This document shows, piece by piece, positions 17,012-25,405 of a DNA stretch of 64,000 nucleotides (position 1 is the first letter of the stretch; every line of letters starts with the position of its first letter). The notes under the pieces were generated by a model. That model ran no database searches and was not told the origin of the DNA. It saw nothing but the letters and a program-made list of their open reading frames with translations. This DNA comes from Chryseobacterium sp. MFBS3-17 (lineage in GTDB: Bacteria > Bacteroidota > Bacteroidia > Flavobacteriales > Weeksellaceae), in assembly GCF_020687745.1 (NCBI RefSeq), contig NZ_JAJEWK010000009.1, positions 178,215 to 242,214 on the forward strand. The letters are read 5' to 3'. Position numbers and translations under genes: made by a program.

Positions 17012-18187
17012 ATGCAAAATGATTTCTTTAAGTACCAGGCCAAAACAACACAGTTTGCCTCCGGGTTTGAGGTAGAACGCGCAGAAGGCTCCTTTATCTA
17101 CGGCAAAGACGGACGCCGTTATCTGGATTTTGTAGCCGGAGTTTCGGCCAATACGCTCGGACATTCGCATCCGGAAATAGTGAAAGCCATTAAGGAACAG
17201 GCAGAGAAATACCTGCACGTGATGGTGTACGGAGAGTATGCCCAGGAAATGCCGGTAGCAGTATGCAAATTGCTGGCAGAAGCCACTCCGGAACCTCTGG
17301 AAGTGACTTATCTGGTTAATTCCGGTGCCGAGGCCATAGACGGTGCGCTGAAACTCGCCAAACGTTACACCGGCCGGGAGGAAATTATTTCCATGAAACA
17401 ATCTTATCACGGCAATACCCACGGTGCCCTTTCGGTTTCCGGAAATGAAACCCACAAAAGGGAATTCAGACCCTTGTTGCCACTGGTTCATTTTATAACA
17501 TTTAATGATGAGTCGGAGTTCAGTAAAATTACCACAGATACTGCTTGTGTTATTGCCGAAACCATACAGGGAGCAGCCGGATTTCTGATGCCGGACAAGG
17601 ATTATTTCCGCAATCTGAAAAAGCGCTGTGAAGAGGTTGGAGCACTGCTGATATTGGATGAAATTCAGCCCGGATTCGGACGCACCGGTAAACTTTTCGC
17701 ATTTGAGCATTATGGCATGGTACCGGATATTCTGGTTATGGGCAAGGGGATGGGCGGTGGTGTGCCGGTAGGCGCATTTATGAGTTCCGCAGAAATAATG
17801 GAAAGCCTTTCCCATTCTCCCAAACTGGGACATATCACCACTTTTGGCGGCAACCCGCTGATTGCTGCTGCGGCATACACCACACTGAAAGAAGTTCTGA
17901 ACAGTGGACTGATGGCCGGGACAGAAAGGAAAGAACAGATTTTCCGGGAAATGCTGGTGCATCCAAAAATCCGGAATATCAATGGAAAGGGTTTGATGCT
18001 GGCCGTGAATCTGGGTACACCGGAAATTACTTTAGACGTAGCCCGCCGCTGTATGGAGCAGGGACTGATTGTGTTCTGGCAATTATACCGTAACGAGTAT
18101 ATGCGGATTTCACCGCCTCTAACCATCTCCGAAGAAGAAATCAGACTCGGCTGTCAGATCATCATAGATGTTTTAAATCAAGATTAG
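17012..18187 (+). CDS. Class III PLP-dependent aminotransferase (acetylornithine/ornithine type)
   Basis: 391 residues from the ATG at 17012. The -7 box TATTTTTG (17000-17007) ends 4 bases before it, which rules out the earlier in-frame start. Class III signatures: YLVNSGAEAIDGALKLAKRY, SYHGNTHGALSVSG, ILDEIQPGFGRTGKLFAFEH and the PLP lysine in VMGKGMGGGVPVGAF. Members transfer amino groups from acetylornithine, ornithine, 4-aminobutyrate or related amines to 2-oxoglutarate; the exact substrate cannot be fixed from sequence alone, and no arginine genes are nearby. No terminator is visible between the OstA-like gene and this gene. Confidence 0.92.
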   Translation: MQNDFFKYQAKTTQFASGFEVERAEGSFIYGKDGRRYLDFVAGVSANTLGHSHPEIVKAIKEQAEKYLHVMVYGEYAQEMPVAVCKLLAEATPEPLEVTYLVNSGAEAIDGALKLAKRYTGREEIISMKQSYHGNTHGALSVSGNETHKREFRPLLPLVHFITFNDESEFSKITTDTACVIAETIQGAAGFLMPDKDYFRNLKKRCEEVGALLILDEIQPGFGRTGKLFAFEHYGMVPDILVMGKGMGGGVPVGAFMSSAEIMESLSHSPKLGHITTFGGNPLIAAAAYTTLKEVLNSGLMAGTERKEQIFREMLVHPKIRNINGKGLMLAVNLGTPEITLDVARRCMEQGLIVFWQLYRNEYMRISPPLTISEEEIRLGCQIIIDVLNQD

Positions 18188-18262
18188 AAAAATCATATCC
18201 TTTATGTTGCATAGTTGAGAAATTAATTTATATATTGCGCAACAATAAAAAAAGAAATCTAT

Positions 18263-18649
18263 ATGGTGAAGCAGAAAGTGCAGTACGAATATCCCATGCA
18301 CTGTCTTTCAGAAATTTTATATGAGTACCTGGCAAGCGCCGAGGGGCTTTCTGAATGGTTTGCCGATGAAGTGGTAGAAAAAGGAGACGATTTCTATTTC
18401 AGCTGGGGGGGCGGACCGGAAGAAAAGGCCACGCTGATCCGGTACAAACCTGAGAGTTTTGTGCGTTTCCGCTGGGAAGAAGATGAGGGAACCAAAAGTT
18501 TCTTTGAAATGACCATTGTGATAGACGAGATTACTGAAGATTTGTCTCTGAATATCACGGATTTCTGCGAGCCGGGAGATGAAGAAGAGAACCGCTTGTA
18601 CTGGGATAACCTGATCGAGAATCTTCAGATTAAACTAGGCGCTGCCTGA
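18263..18649 (+). CDS. START-like domain protein (SRPBCC fold)
   Basis: 128 residues, acidic. It reads as a single START-like/SRPBCC domain of the Bacteroidota type: an N-terminal strand MVKQKVQYEYPM, then LYEYLASAEGLSEWFADEV, FSWGGGPEEKATLI, FRWEEDEGTKSFFEM and a long C-terminal helix NRLYWDNLIENLQIKLGAA. The fold binds hydrophobic ligands in other families; the ligand here is unknown. It is followed by the class IV aminotransferase gene after 35 bases, likely in one operon. Confidence 0.88.
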   Translation: MVKQKVQYEYPMHCLSEILYEYLASAEGLSEWFADEVVEKGDDFYFSWGGGPEEKATLIRYKPESFVRFRWEEDEGTKSFFEMTIVIDEITEDLSLNITDFCEPGDEEENRLYWDNLIENLQIKLGAA

Positions 18650-18684
18650 TTGTTTGTAAAGATATACCTTATATATATAAATTC

Positions 18685-19536
18685 ATGGACGAGCAATCGT
18701 TCATTTATTTTTTCCGAAAACTCCAGAAAATGTCAAATATTTCTACCTTCAGCAACGAAGATTTTCAACCGGTAAACCGTGCATTTCTGAACGGTGATGC
18801 CGTTACCGTTTCTTTTTTTGTGCACCATGGCCGGCTTATTATGGCCGAAGAATGCTATTTTTTCCTGATGGCATCCATGCGGAAGCTTCGGATGAATATT
18901 CCGCTGTCCTACACGCTGGATTTTTTTCAGGATCTTTTTCAGAAACATGTGCTGGATCAGGGGATACAACATGCCGTAATACAGTTTATGGTGTACCGCA
19001 ACATCACAAGTCTCCCGCTTCACAAAACCGGAGTGGCATACTATTTCCGTGTGGAGAAGAAGGAGTCTGTGCTGGCTCTACAAAACGAGGTAGAGCTCGA
19101 TCTGATTAAGGAAATTAACATCAACTGTAATTTGCTGAGCAATATTAAAGTGCATTGTGCAGAGAATACCTATGCTGAAATTTATGCCAGAGAAAATGGA
19201 TTAGATGATGTTATTTTGCTGAATCCGGACAAGCGCATTGCCCGGGCCGGTACCGGCAATCTGATTTTTCTGCAGGGCGACAGCATTAAAATTCCGAAAC
19301 ATTCTGAAGGGGCGTATATTTCACCACTGCTGGAAAATCTGGTTACCTTTATCCATAAAAATCAACTGGGAGACATACAGGAAACAGAACTCATTGCTTT
19401 TGAAAGTCAGAAGGCAGATGAAATTCTGTTAGTTTCTGATGAAAAAGGAATTTTTCCGGTCTCAAAAATTAGAAATAAAACATTTGGTTTTGAAAGATTT
19501 TCAGAAATTATCGAAGGTTGGAAAGCCACTTTATAA
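18685..19536 (+). CDS. Aminotransferase class IV family protein
   Basis: 283 residues from 18685; an alternative ATG at 18730 would give 268. The fold type IV pattern is recognisable (VNRAFLNGDAVTVSFFVHHGRLIMAEECYFFL at the start, later SNIKVHCAENTYAEIYARENGLDDVILLN with the probable PLP lysine, and an RAGTGNLIFLQGDSIKIP loop). The usual EGSxSN loop reads RAGTGN, so the PLP phosphate site is altered. Related enzymes are branched-chain aminotransferase and 4-amino-4-deoxychorismate lyase. The reaction is not certain. It is the last gene before the AT-rich island. Confidence 0.8.
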   Translation: MDEQSFIYFFRKLQKMSNISTFSNEDFQPVNRAFLNGDAVTVSFFVHHGRLIMAEECYFFLMASMRKLRMNIPLSYTLDFFQDLFQKHVLDQGIQHAVIQFMVYRNITSLPLHKTGVAYYFRVEKKESVLALQNEVELDLIKEININCNLLSNIKVHCAENTYAEIYARENGLDDVILLNPDKRIARAGTGNLIFLQGDSIKIPKHSEGAYISPLLENLVTFIHKNQLGDIQETELIAFESQKADEILLVSDEKGIFPVSKIRNKTFGFERFSEIIEGWKATL

Positions 19537-19667
19537 AATTGACAAACCCAATAAATAACCATTGTTAATAGTCGTTTATCGGGTTTTGAATTAACTATAT
19601 TTAATTGCAAAATAAAAGTAAATTTATTTTTCACTAAATCATTGAAAAAATCGCATCAAAAAACTTT

Positions 19668-19841
19668 TTATTTATCTTTATTAATAATGTTATTAGTTGT
19701 AAAAAGCACGAAAGCAAAAACTATCAACGTAATCGCAAAAGATATGGCAGTGTTTTTTAAATTATAAACACCTCTCGAATACAAAAAAAATATTATTAAA
19801 AAAGCAATGATAAAAGATGCAATCCAAACTGAGATTTTCAT
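19668..19841 (-). CDS. 57-residue two-helix membrane peptide
   Basis: A short open frame starts with ATG at 19841 and ends with TAA at 19668. It encodes 57 residues with two strongly hydrophobic stretches (residues 4-21, beginning SVWIASFIIAFLII, and 32-48, beginning AISFAITLIVFAFV) joined by a short loop SRGVYNLKNT, and a polar tail NNIINKDK. Its start is 13 bases after the stop of the 19855-20448 gene, so it is likely co-transcribed with it. Base composition is AT-rich. I recognise no family. A small inner-membrane partner, for example an immunity peptide, is a guess from size and position only. Confidence 0.55.
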   Translation of the reverse strand: MKISVWIASFIIAFLIIFFLYSRGVYNLKNTAISFAITLIVFAFVLFTTNNIINKDK

Positions 19842-19854
19842 TTACGTAAATTTA

Positions 19855-20448
19855 TTATCTGTTACAGCAAACGAATGATGCAAAACCAGCAGATACAACA
19901 ATACCTAATAGAGCAACAGGAGCCAAGACTCCACCACTCAGAGCTACAGCGGCTCCTACAACAGCTAAACCTAAAAAGCCTCCTGCAGCTGCTGTACCAT
20001 CAGCTTGAGCTCTAGGCCCACCGCCGACCCTTCTATTCGCTGATTCTACTTTATACTTGTCAAAAACAGATAATAACTTATCACCGCCACCTTCAATTAA
20101 AAAATATCTAGAAGATGATATCAACATTTCTCCATAAAGAGTTAAAACGTTTTTGTTTTCAGAATCTGACTGATTTACTTCGTTAAGAGTATTTTGGATT
20201 TGATTGGTCATTTCTTCAAAAGGCAATTCCGTATAATTATTCATTTGATTAATATAAGCTCTATCATTTTCATTTAATGAATCTACAGGATCGCCGTAAC
20301 TATCGTTACTGATAATATCTGTAAAGTAAGACCTCAGTTCATCATTTGAAATTTCATTTGAAATTTTGTTAAGACTGAACAATCTTCCTTCATCATTTAT
20401 ATCTTCGACTGTTACAGTCTCTTTTGCTTCTAGTGTTTCATTGTTCAA
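19855..20448 (-). CDS. Unknown protein with C-terminal Gly/Ala hydrophobic domain and CC motif
   Basis: 197 residues from the first allowable start (TTG at 20448), but the same frame is open and protein-like upstream to 20553 with no ATG, GTG or TTG (reads DDALTREQITQICDLHNEH), so the 5' end is probably damaged or lies beyond a frameshift near 20550. The N-terminal 140 residues are acidic and soluble; a basic link RRVGGGPRAQADG leads to a 40-residue Gly/Ala/Val hydrophobic segment (FLGLAVVGAAVALSGGVLAP) ending FVCCNR. The layout recalls bacteriocin-like or pore-forming precursors, but no family match can be claimed. AT-rich, unlike the neighbouring conserved genes. Confidence 0.6.
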   Translation of the reverse strand: MNNETLEAKETVTVEDINDEGRLFSLNKISNEISNDELRSYFTDIISNDSYGDPVDSLNENDRAYINQMNNYTELPFEEMTNQIQNTLNEVNQSDSENKNVLTLYGEMLISSSRYFLIEGGGDKLLSVFDKYKVESANRRVGGGPRAQADGTAAAGGFLGLAVVGAAVALSGGVLAPVALLGIVVSAGFASFVCCNR

Positions 20449-20549
20449 AAGATAATCAAAAGTTTCATCTAAATGTTCGTTATGTAAATCACATATTTGC
20501 GTAATTTGTTCTCTTGTGAGAGCATCATCAAAATTTTCTATTTTATTTA

Positions 20550-20630
20550 TTATTTAATTTTATTGCCTACTTTCAGAATAATTTTGAGTCGCTGTTTCAG
20601 CTTTTCCGACTTATTGTTAAATTGATTCAT
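20550..20630 (-). pseudogene. Short basic ORF, possible 5' exon-like remnant of the next frame
   Basis: ATG at 20630 opens a 26-codon frame (MNQFNNKSEKLKQRLKII, then KVGNKIK) that stops at 20550, exactly where the long frame of the downstream gene becomes open in another phase. Adding one A in the A/T run near 20553 would fuse both frames into one gene of about 260 residues. Either a frameshifted gene or a tiny upstream cistron. Confidence 0.35.
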
Positions 20631-20704
20631 TATCAATAACATAAGTTAAAAACTAAAAATAAGATAGAAAATTGTTTGGCTAAAAGTTAAAAATATGTTA
20701 AAAT

Positions 20705-21253
20705 TTAATTCATTGAAACATCTTCAGGTGCATTCGCCCAAAGTAGGAATTCTCCGCCCAGATTCTGCATGATTTTTTTCCAGAGGTTGTGATCGTTGAA
20801 TCCCGTATAATCCAGATGATATACATCTGCCACCGTCCAGAATTTACGTTGTATTTCCCCTTCCAGTTGTTGGGCTGCCCATCCGGAATACCCTGAAAAT
20901 ACTTTCACGTTTTCGGTGCTCAGCCGGCCGTTTATCATTTCTTCTATAATGGTTTCTGTATCTTCTGTAAGGTAAAATTCTTCATTAATCTTCAGGTAGT
21001 ATTCATTTACGGCAGTTCCTTTTACAATGAAAAATATTTTATCATTCTCTACCGGGCCGCCTTCAAAAACATCAACCGGAAAGCCGAAGAGCTCACCTAT
21101 GGTCTGGCTTACCTGCTCGTTTTTTTTGTTCAGAATTAACCCGAAAGCACCATTTTCATTATGATCTACAATAAGAACCACCGAGCGGGAAAAAATATCG
21201 CCCGAAGCATCTGGTGTAGAGATTAAAACTTTACCTTTGTAGGAGTAATTCAT
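20705..21253 (-). CDS. YqgE/AlgH family protein
   Basis: 182 residues from the ATG at 21253. An earlier in-frame start would overlap pdxH and add unrelated sequence. Family features: GKVLISTPDASGDIFSRSVVLIVDHNENGAFGLILNK at the start, FEGGPVENDKIFFI, and VFSGYSGWAAQQLEGEI near residue 120. The crystal structures show a compact alpha/beta protein; the family was once linked to alginate regulation but its biochemical role is unknown. It is divergent from pdxH, and a minus-strand -7 box TAAATTTG lies at 21287-21294, inside the pdxH upstream region. Confidence 0.92.
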   Translation of the reverse strand: MNYSYKGKVLISTPDASGDIFSRSVVLIVDHNENGAFGLILNKKNEQVSQTIGELFGFPVDVFEGGPVENDKIFFIVKGTAVNEYYLKINEEFYLTEDTETIIEEMINGRLSTENVKVFSGYSGWAAQQLEGEIQRKFWTVADVYHLDYTGFNDHNLWKKIMQNLGGEFLLWANAPEDVSMN

Positions 21254-21306
21254 GGTTTTTTTGCTTGAAGGATGAAATCCCTGTACCAAATTTAATAAAA
21301 TTATTG

Positions 21307-21951
21307 ATGGAAAACCTGCACGATAATAGAAAACTTTACCAGAAATCTGAACTTTTTGAAAATCAAATGAAAGCCAATCCCATTGAGCAGTTCCGGGACT
21401 GGTTTCTGGATGCACAGAACCATACTGCCATTTCTGAAGCGAATGCCATGTGCATTTCTACGGTGGAGGAAGATGGTTGCCCCAGATCCAGAATGGTTCT
21501 ACTGAAGGCTTACACTTGGGAAGGTTTTATTTTTTATACCAATTACAACAGCAGGAAAGGGAAGGCTATAGAACGTACAAAGCGGGCTTGTCTTCATTTT
21601 TTCTGGCCGCCATTGGAGCGTCAAGTCATCATTAAAGCTGAACTGGAGCGACTTCCGGAGAATCTGAGTGATGGCTATTTTGCGGCCAGACCCCGCGGAA
21701 GCCAGCTGGGTGCTTTGGTTTCCCCACAAAGTTCGGAGATTCCGGATCGTGAATTTCTGGGCGAAAAGCTGAAGGAATTAGATCAGGAATACGAAGGAAA
21801 GGAGATTCCACGACCGGAGTATTGGGGTGGTTTTATGGCCCGTCCGTATGAGATTGAATTTTGGCAAGGCCGTCCGAACCGTTTGCACGACCGGATTTTA
21901 TATAGCCTGACGGGTGATTTTGACTGGCAGATTTCTCGTTTGGCTCCATAA
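21307..21951 (+). CDS. pdxH: Pyridoxamine 5'-phosphate oxidase
   Basis: 214 residues from the ATG at 21307, giving MENLHDNRKLYQKSEL as in other PdxH proteins. FMN-binding split-barrel signatures: PRSRMVLLKAY, GFIFYTNYNSRKG, HFFWPPLERQV, and the C-terminal PNRLHDRILYS with the active-site arginine and histidine. It oxidises pyridoxine or pyridoxamine phosphate to PLP, the cofactor used by three enzymes encoded nearby (both aminotransferases and, further on, GlyA). The start region overlaps the divergent yqgE promoter. Confidence 0.95.
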   Translation: MENLHDNRKLYQKSELFENQMKANPIEQFRDWFLDAQNHTAISEANAMCISTVEEDGCPRSRMVLLKAYTWEGFIFYTNYNSRKGKAIERTKRACLHFFWPPLERQVIIKAELERLPENLSDGYFAARPRGSQLGALVSPQSSEIPDREFLGEKLKELDQEYEGKEIPRPEYWGGFMARPYEIEFWQGRPNRLHDRILYSLTGDFDWQISRLAP

Positions 21952-21984
21952 AAAAAACCTCATCAGCAGATGAGGTTAATTTTT
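21951..21984. terminator. Bidirectional terminator between pdxH and HU gene
   Basis: AACCTCATC (21956-21964), loop AGCA, GATGAGGTT (21969-21977), with A7 on the left and a T-rich run on the right, so it works for both convergent genes. Confidence 0.9.
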
Positions 21985-21998
21985 GTAAATAATCTAAA

Positions 21999-22289
21999 TT
22001 ATTTTTTCTTCGCTCCAGCAACAGCAGTAGCCAGTTCTGCACCTGCTTTGAATTTCGCTACTTTCTTAGCAGCAATTTTGATTGGTTTTTTAGTAGCTGG
22101 GTTGATACCTTGTCTCGCAGCTCTTTCGGCTACAGAGAAAGTTCCGAAACCTACTAAAGAAACTTTGCCGTCTTTTTTCTTCAGAGTACTGGTCACGTTG
22201 GACATAAATGATTCCAGAGCAGCTTTTGCGGCAACCTTGGTAATTCCGGCATCTTTTGCCATTGCATCGATTAATTCAGACTTGTTCAT
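21999..22289 (-). CDS. hup: HU family DNA-binding protein
   Basis: 96 residues. MNKSELIDAMAKDAG at the start and VGFGTFSVAERAARQGINPATK in the beta arm are the HU/IHF signatures, including the DNA-intercalating NP. The tail is Lys/Ala-rich (AVAGAKKK). HU is the abundant nucleoid protein that bends DNA. It has its own strong promoter (22332-22362) with a leader of about 36 bases, and a bidirectional terminator, so it is monocistronic. Confidence 0.96.
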   Translation of the reverse strand: MNKSELIDAMAKDAGITKVAAKAALESFMSNVTSTLKKKDGKVSLVGFGTFSVAERAARQGINPATKKPIKIAAKKVAKFKAGAELATAVAGAKKK

Positions 22290-22331
22290 AATTTTAATAT
22301 TAAAAAGTTAGTTTGTTCTGTGTTACAATAG

Positions 22332-22362
22332 CAAATATAAAACAAAATTCAATATGTGCAAA
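22332..22362 (-). promoter_or_regulatory. HU gene promoter, near consensus
   Basis: On the minus strand TTTG (22359-22362), a 19-base spacer after TTG and TATATTTG (22332-22339). This is one of the best promoters in the window, in keeping with high expression of HU. Confidence 0.8.
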
Positions 22363-22681
22363 TTTTTTACAAAAATTTAATCAAAATTTTACTTAAATAT
22401 GGACAAAGGTTTAAAAATGATAATTTTAGTCAAAGGCAATCCATCGGCTTTTACGAAGTTCGGTATGCCCTCTTATCCTCTGTCTGTCGGATTTTTGTAT
22501 ATTTTATAAATTCATATATTCAATTGCGAATTCCTAAATTTTAAGCGATTTTACATTAATACTATATTTTTATTAATTATTTGGTAAAAATCTCGGATTC
22601 GTGGTGTTTATCTCAGAATTTTCTTTTTTGGGAGAGTGCCTGTAATTTTATGAGGTATTTTGATATTTATTAATAAATTTG
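22363..22681. other. Intergenic region between hup and panD
   Basis: AT-rich, about 320 bp, with no supported gene or hairpin. It ends in the panD -7 box TAAATTTG at 22674-22681, only 4 bases before the panD ATG. No clear -33 element was seen for that box. Confidence 0.5.
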
Positions 22682-22685
22682 CAGA

Positions 22686-23036
22686 ATGCTTATTGAAGTT
22701 TTCAAATCTAAAATACACCGGGTCCGCGTTACAGAGTCAGACCTTAATTATATAGGGAGCATTACCATAGACGAGGATTTACTGGAAGCTTCCGGGATTA
22801 TGGTGGGCGAACGGGTGTACATTGTCAATGTAAACAATGGCGAACGTTTTGATACGTATGCCATTAAAGGGAAAAGGAAATCCGGCGAAATCTGCCTCAA
22901 TGGCCCTGCGGCGAGACGGGTGCAAAAAGGAGACATCATCATCATCATTTCCTACGCACAGATGACCCCCGAGGAAGCCAGAGATTTCCAACCGAAAATT
23001 ATTTTCCCAGACGAAAAAACTAACCTTCTTTCCTGA
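22686..23036 (+). CDS. panD: Aspartate 1-decarboxylase (pyruvoyl-dependent)
   Basis: 116 residues. The precursor cleavage site is intact: Gly24-Ser25 in [12 protein letters not shown], where Ser25 becomes the pyruvoyl group. Tyr58 in DTYAIKG is the catalytic proton donor. It makes beta-alanine for pantothenate and coenzyme A. The -7 box ends 4 bases before the ATG. The next gene, a flippase-like membrane protein, follows after 33 bases on the same strand and is probably co-transcribed. Confidence 0.96.
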   Translation: MLIEVFKSKIHRVRVTESDLNYIGSITIDEDLLEASGIMVGERVYIVNVNNGERFDTYAIKGKRKSGEICLNGPAARRVQKGDIIIIISYAQMTPEEARDFQPKIIFPDEKTNLLS

Positions 23037-23069
23037 TGCTCCATCATCAGTCCCTTAAAATTACTCCTT

Positions 23070-24149
23070 TTGAACGAAGCTAAAAAGAATAATCCCCTGA
23101 AAACTGTGATGACCATTGTGCTGTCATTGGGAATCGCTGCTTTTTTTATGTGGTTTGCCCTGCGGGGAATGGATTTTAAAACCATCTCCGGCTATTTTGC
23201 AAAAGCCAATTATTTCTGGGTAGTGGCTGCTACTGTTTTTGGCCTTCTTGCGTATTGGTTCAGAGCAGTACGCTGGAATCTGCTCCTGGAGCCCATGGGG
23301 TATAAAATTTCTAATGCCAATGCCTTCTGGACCATTTCGTTTGGCTATCTCATGAATCTGACTATTCCCAGAAGCGGAGAACTGGCCCGGTCTACAGCGC
23401 TCTATGGTGTAGAAAAAGTACCGGTAGATAAATCATTCGGAACCATAATCCTGGAACGGGTGATTGATCTGGTCTGTATGGTTGGATTTCTGGGGCTTAC
23501 CCTTCTGTTTAAGTATGATGCAATTCTTTCATTCTATTCATATGTTACTCAGGAGCAGAAAAAGGAAGTGAGTACTGAACAAGGTTTTCTGGAGCAATTG
23601 CTGGCTGGCTGGGGTATTGCAGATGTTTCGGCATTTTTCAATACGATTAAAATAGCGTTGGTTATTCTTGCAATTGTGGGTCTGGGATATATTTTCGTGA
23701 AAAAGAAGAGCAGTTTTGTTTCTTTTGCCAATGGAATTCTCCATGGAATTACTTCTATTTTTAAACTTAAACAGAAAGGAAAATTCATCCTGCTCTCACT
23801 GGCCATCTGGATATGTTATTATTTTGCCGCTTATCTGGTCTGTTTTTCCCTGCCTGAAACTTCAGAATTTAGCATTGCTGATGGTTTCTTCATTATTGTA
23901 GTGGGTACTTTGGGAATGATGGTGCCGGCATCTGGAGGGATAGGTGCTTTTCATGCAGCTCTTAAGTTAGGGATCGGGGCGTTATTCCTCTCCATGGGCA
24001 AGACCTTTGAAGAAGGGGCGGAAGCCGGTTTGGCGTATGCGTTTATTTCCCACACCATGCAGTTTGTGATTATGCTTGTAGTGGGTGTTATTTCTGTTCC
24101 TTTCCTTACGAAAGCTAGAAATAAAATGCTTTCCTCAGAAAAAATCTGA
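23070..24149 (+). CDS. Flippase-like membrane protein (UPF0104, LPG synthase transmembrane region type)
   Basis: 359 residues starting at a TTG (23070); the first ATG in frame (23112) lies inside the first helix, so the TTG start is preferred. About eight membrane helices. The signature NLTIPRSGELARSTALYGVEKVPVDKSFGTIILERVIDL matches the UPF0104/YbhN type related to the transmembrane domain of lysyl-phosphatidylglycerol synthase and AglD, thought to flip or bind lipids. A second conserved region is GTLGMMVPASGGIGAFHAAL. It has no synthase domain. Probably co-transcribed with panD. Confidence 0.87.
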   Translation: MNEAKKNNPLKTVMTIVLSLGIAAFFMWFALRGMDFKTISGYFAKANYFWVVAATVFGLLAYWFRAVRWNLLLEPMGYKISNANAFWTISFGYLMNLTIPRSGELARSTALYGVEKVPVDKSFGTIILERVIDLVCMVGFLGLTLLFKYDAILSFYSYVTQEQKKEVSTEQGFLEQLLAGWGIADVSAFFNTIKIALVILAIVGLGYIFVKKKSSFVSFANGILHGITSIFKLKQKGKFILLSLAIWICYYFAAYLVCFSLPETSEFSIADGFFIIVVGTLGMMVPASGGIGAFHAALKLGIGALFLSMGKTFEEGAEAGLAYAFISHTMQFVIMLVVGVISVPFLTKARNKMLSSEKI

Positions 24150-24340
24150 TTTAGATCTTCTTTTTTTATTCTTTCAGTGGTGACATGTGTTTCCCGGGCA
24201 GGCTCCTGTGATTTCCTTTCGTGAATAATTTTTGATTGCTGCAATTCGTTATTTTGTTATCATTTTTGTTATTTGGTTAAAATTTAATATCAATTAATGA
24301 TAAAAATTATTAATTTTGACTCAAATCAAATTATATACTT

Positions 24341-25348
24341 ATGAAAACAAAATTACTTTCAGCGCTGGCGCTTCTTCCAGTCTTAGCATTTGCTCAGTAC
24401 TCCAACGGAGGTCTAAGCACTGGTGCCACAGCCAGCACAGGTGTCGCAGCACCTGCCGGTTATGAATGGTCCGAGGTTCAGCGGAACACTGGAAATACTA
24501 CAGAATCCAACACGAATGCGGGGTATACCAGTACGTATAATTCGGCCACAACCAGTTTTTTTCTGGCAGATGACTTTGTGGTGCCTGCCGGTCAGTCCTG
24601 GCAAGTAACTTCTGTAGAAGTGTTTGCTTACCAAACCGGCTATGTGGGCAGTACAGCACCATTTAATACCCTGCGTTTCAGTATCTACAATTCTGATCCT
24701 TCTGTGGCAGGTGCTACTCCTGTTTTCGGAGATGATACCACCAACCGTTTTGCGTCTTCTGCCAATACGATGCTTTACAGAATCTTTAATGCACAGGGTG
24801 GCAGCGCACCGGGAACTACCAGGACCATCTGGAAAATGACGGGGAACGCAGCGGTAAATCTGACTCCGGGGACATATTGGTTTAAATATCAGTTGCAGAA
24901 CGCTACTACTGCAAGTGGCGGCTTTTCACCCGGTGTTACGATACCCGGAACCAGAGGTTTGCCGGAGTTTAATGGAAAACAGTTTAATGCCATTACCGGT
25001 GCGTGGACTGATCTTATTGATGATGGTATTCCAGACACCGCACCAGATTATCCGCAGGCTGTTCCGTTTATCGTGAACTATTCTGTGCTGGGAACCAACG
25101 AAATCCTGCAGTATGATAACCGGGTAGTGGTGTATCCAAATCCTGTAGCAGATGTGTTCCATATTCAGTTGCCTAAGGAAAGTCAGCGCACAGCAACCGT
25201 TGTAGGGGTCTACGACTTGTCCGGTAAGCTGGTGAAAACAATGAAATATGCCGAATCTTACCATGTAGGTGACTTGCCAAAAGGTACTTATCTGTTAAAA
25301 ATTGATGATGGTAAAAATGTAAAGACCACCAAACTGGTAAAAAAATAA
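24341..25348 (+). CDS. Secreted T9SS type A sorting domain protein
   Basis: 335 residues. Signal peptide ends LAFAQ at about residue 18. The central 220 residues are Thr/Ser/Gly-rich and beta-structured, with no known enzymatic motif (contains SFFLADDFVVPAGQSWQVT, seen in secreted jelly-roll-like proteins). The last 80 residues form a Por secretion C-terminal domain: VVVYPNPVADVF, GVYDLSGKLVKT, LPKGTYLLKI and the final KTTKLVKK. It should be exported by the type IX system and anchored or released at the cell surface. A -7 box TAATTTTG lies at 24311-24318. A strong terminator follows. Confidence 0.92.
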   Translation: MKTKLLSALALLPVLAFAQYSNGGLSTGATASTGVAAPAGYEWSEVQRNTGNTTESNTNAGYTSTYNSATTSFFLADDFVVPAGQSWQVTSVEVFAYQTGYVGSTAPFNTLRFSIYNSDPSVAGATPVFGDDTTNRFASSANTMLYRIFNAQGGSAPGTTRTIWKMTGNAAVNLTPGTYWFKYQLQNATTASGGFSPGVTIPGTRGLPEFNGKQFNAITGAWTDLIDDGIPDTAPDYPQAVPFIVNYSVLGTNEILQYDNRVVVYPNPVADVFHIQLPKESQRTATVVGVYDLSGKLVKTMKYAESYHVGDLPKGTYLLKIDDGKNVKTTKLVKK

Positions 25349-25362
25349 TTGCAGATTCTTTA

Positions 25363-25400
25363 TAAAAAAAATCAGATGAACTGTTCATCTGATTTTTTTT
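25363..25400. terminator. Bidirectional terminator
   Basis: AATCAGATGAA (25370-25380) pairs with TTCATCTGATT (25384-25394), with A runs on the left and T8 on the right. It serves the T9SS protein gene and the convergent M3 peptidase gene. Confidence 0.9.
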
Positions 25401-25405
25401 GTTGC

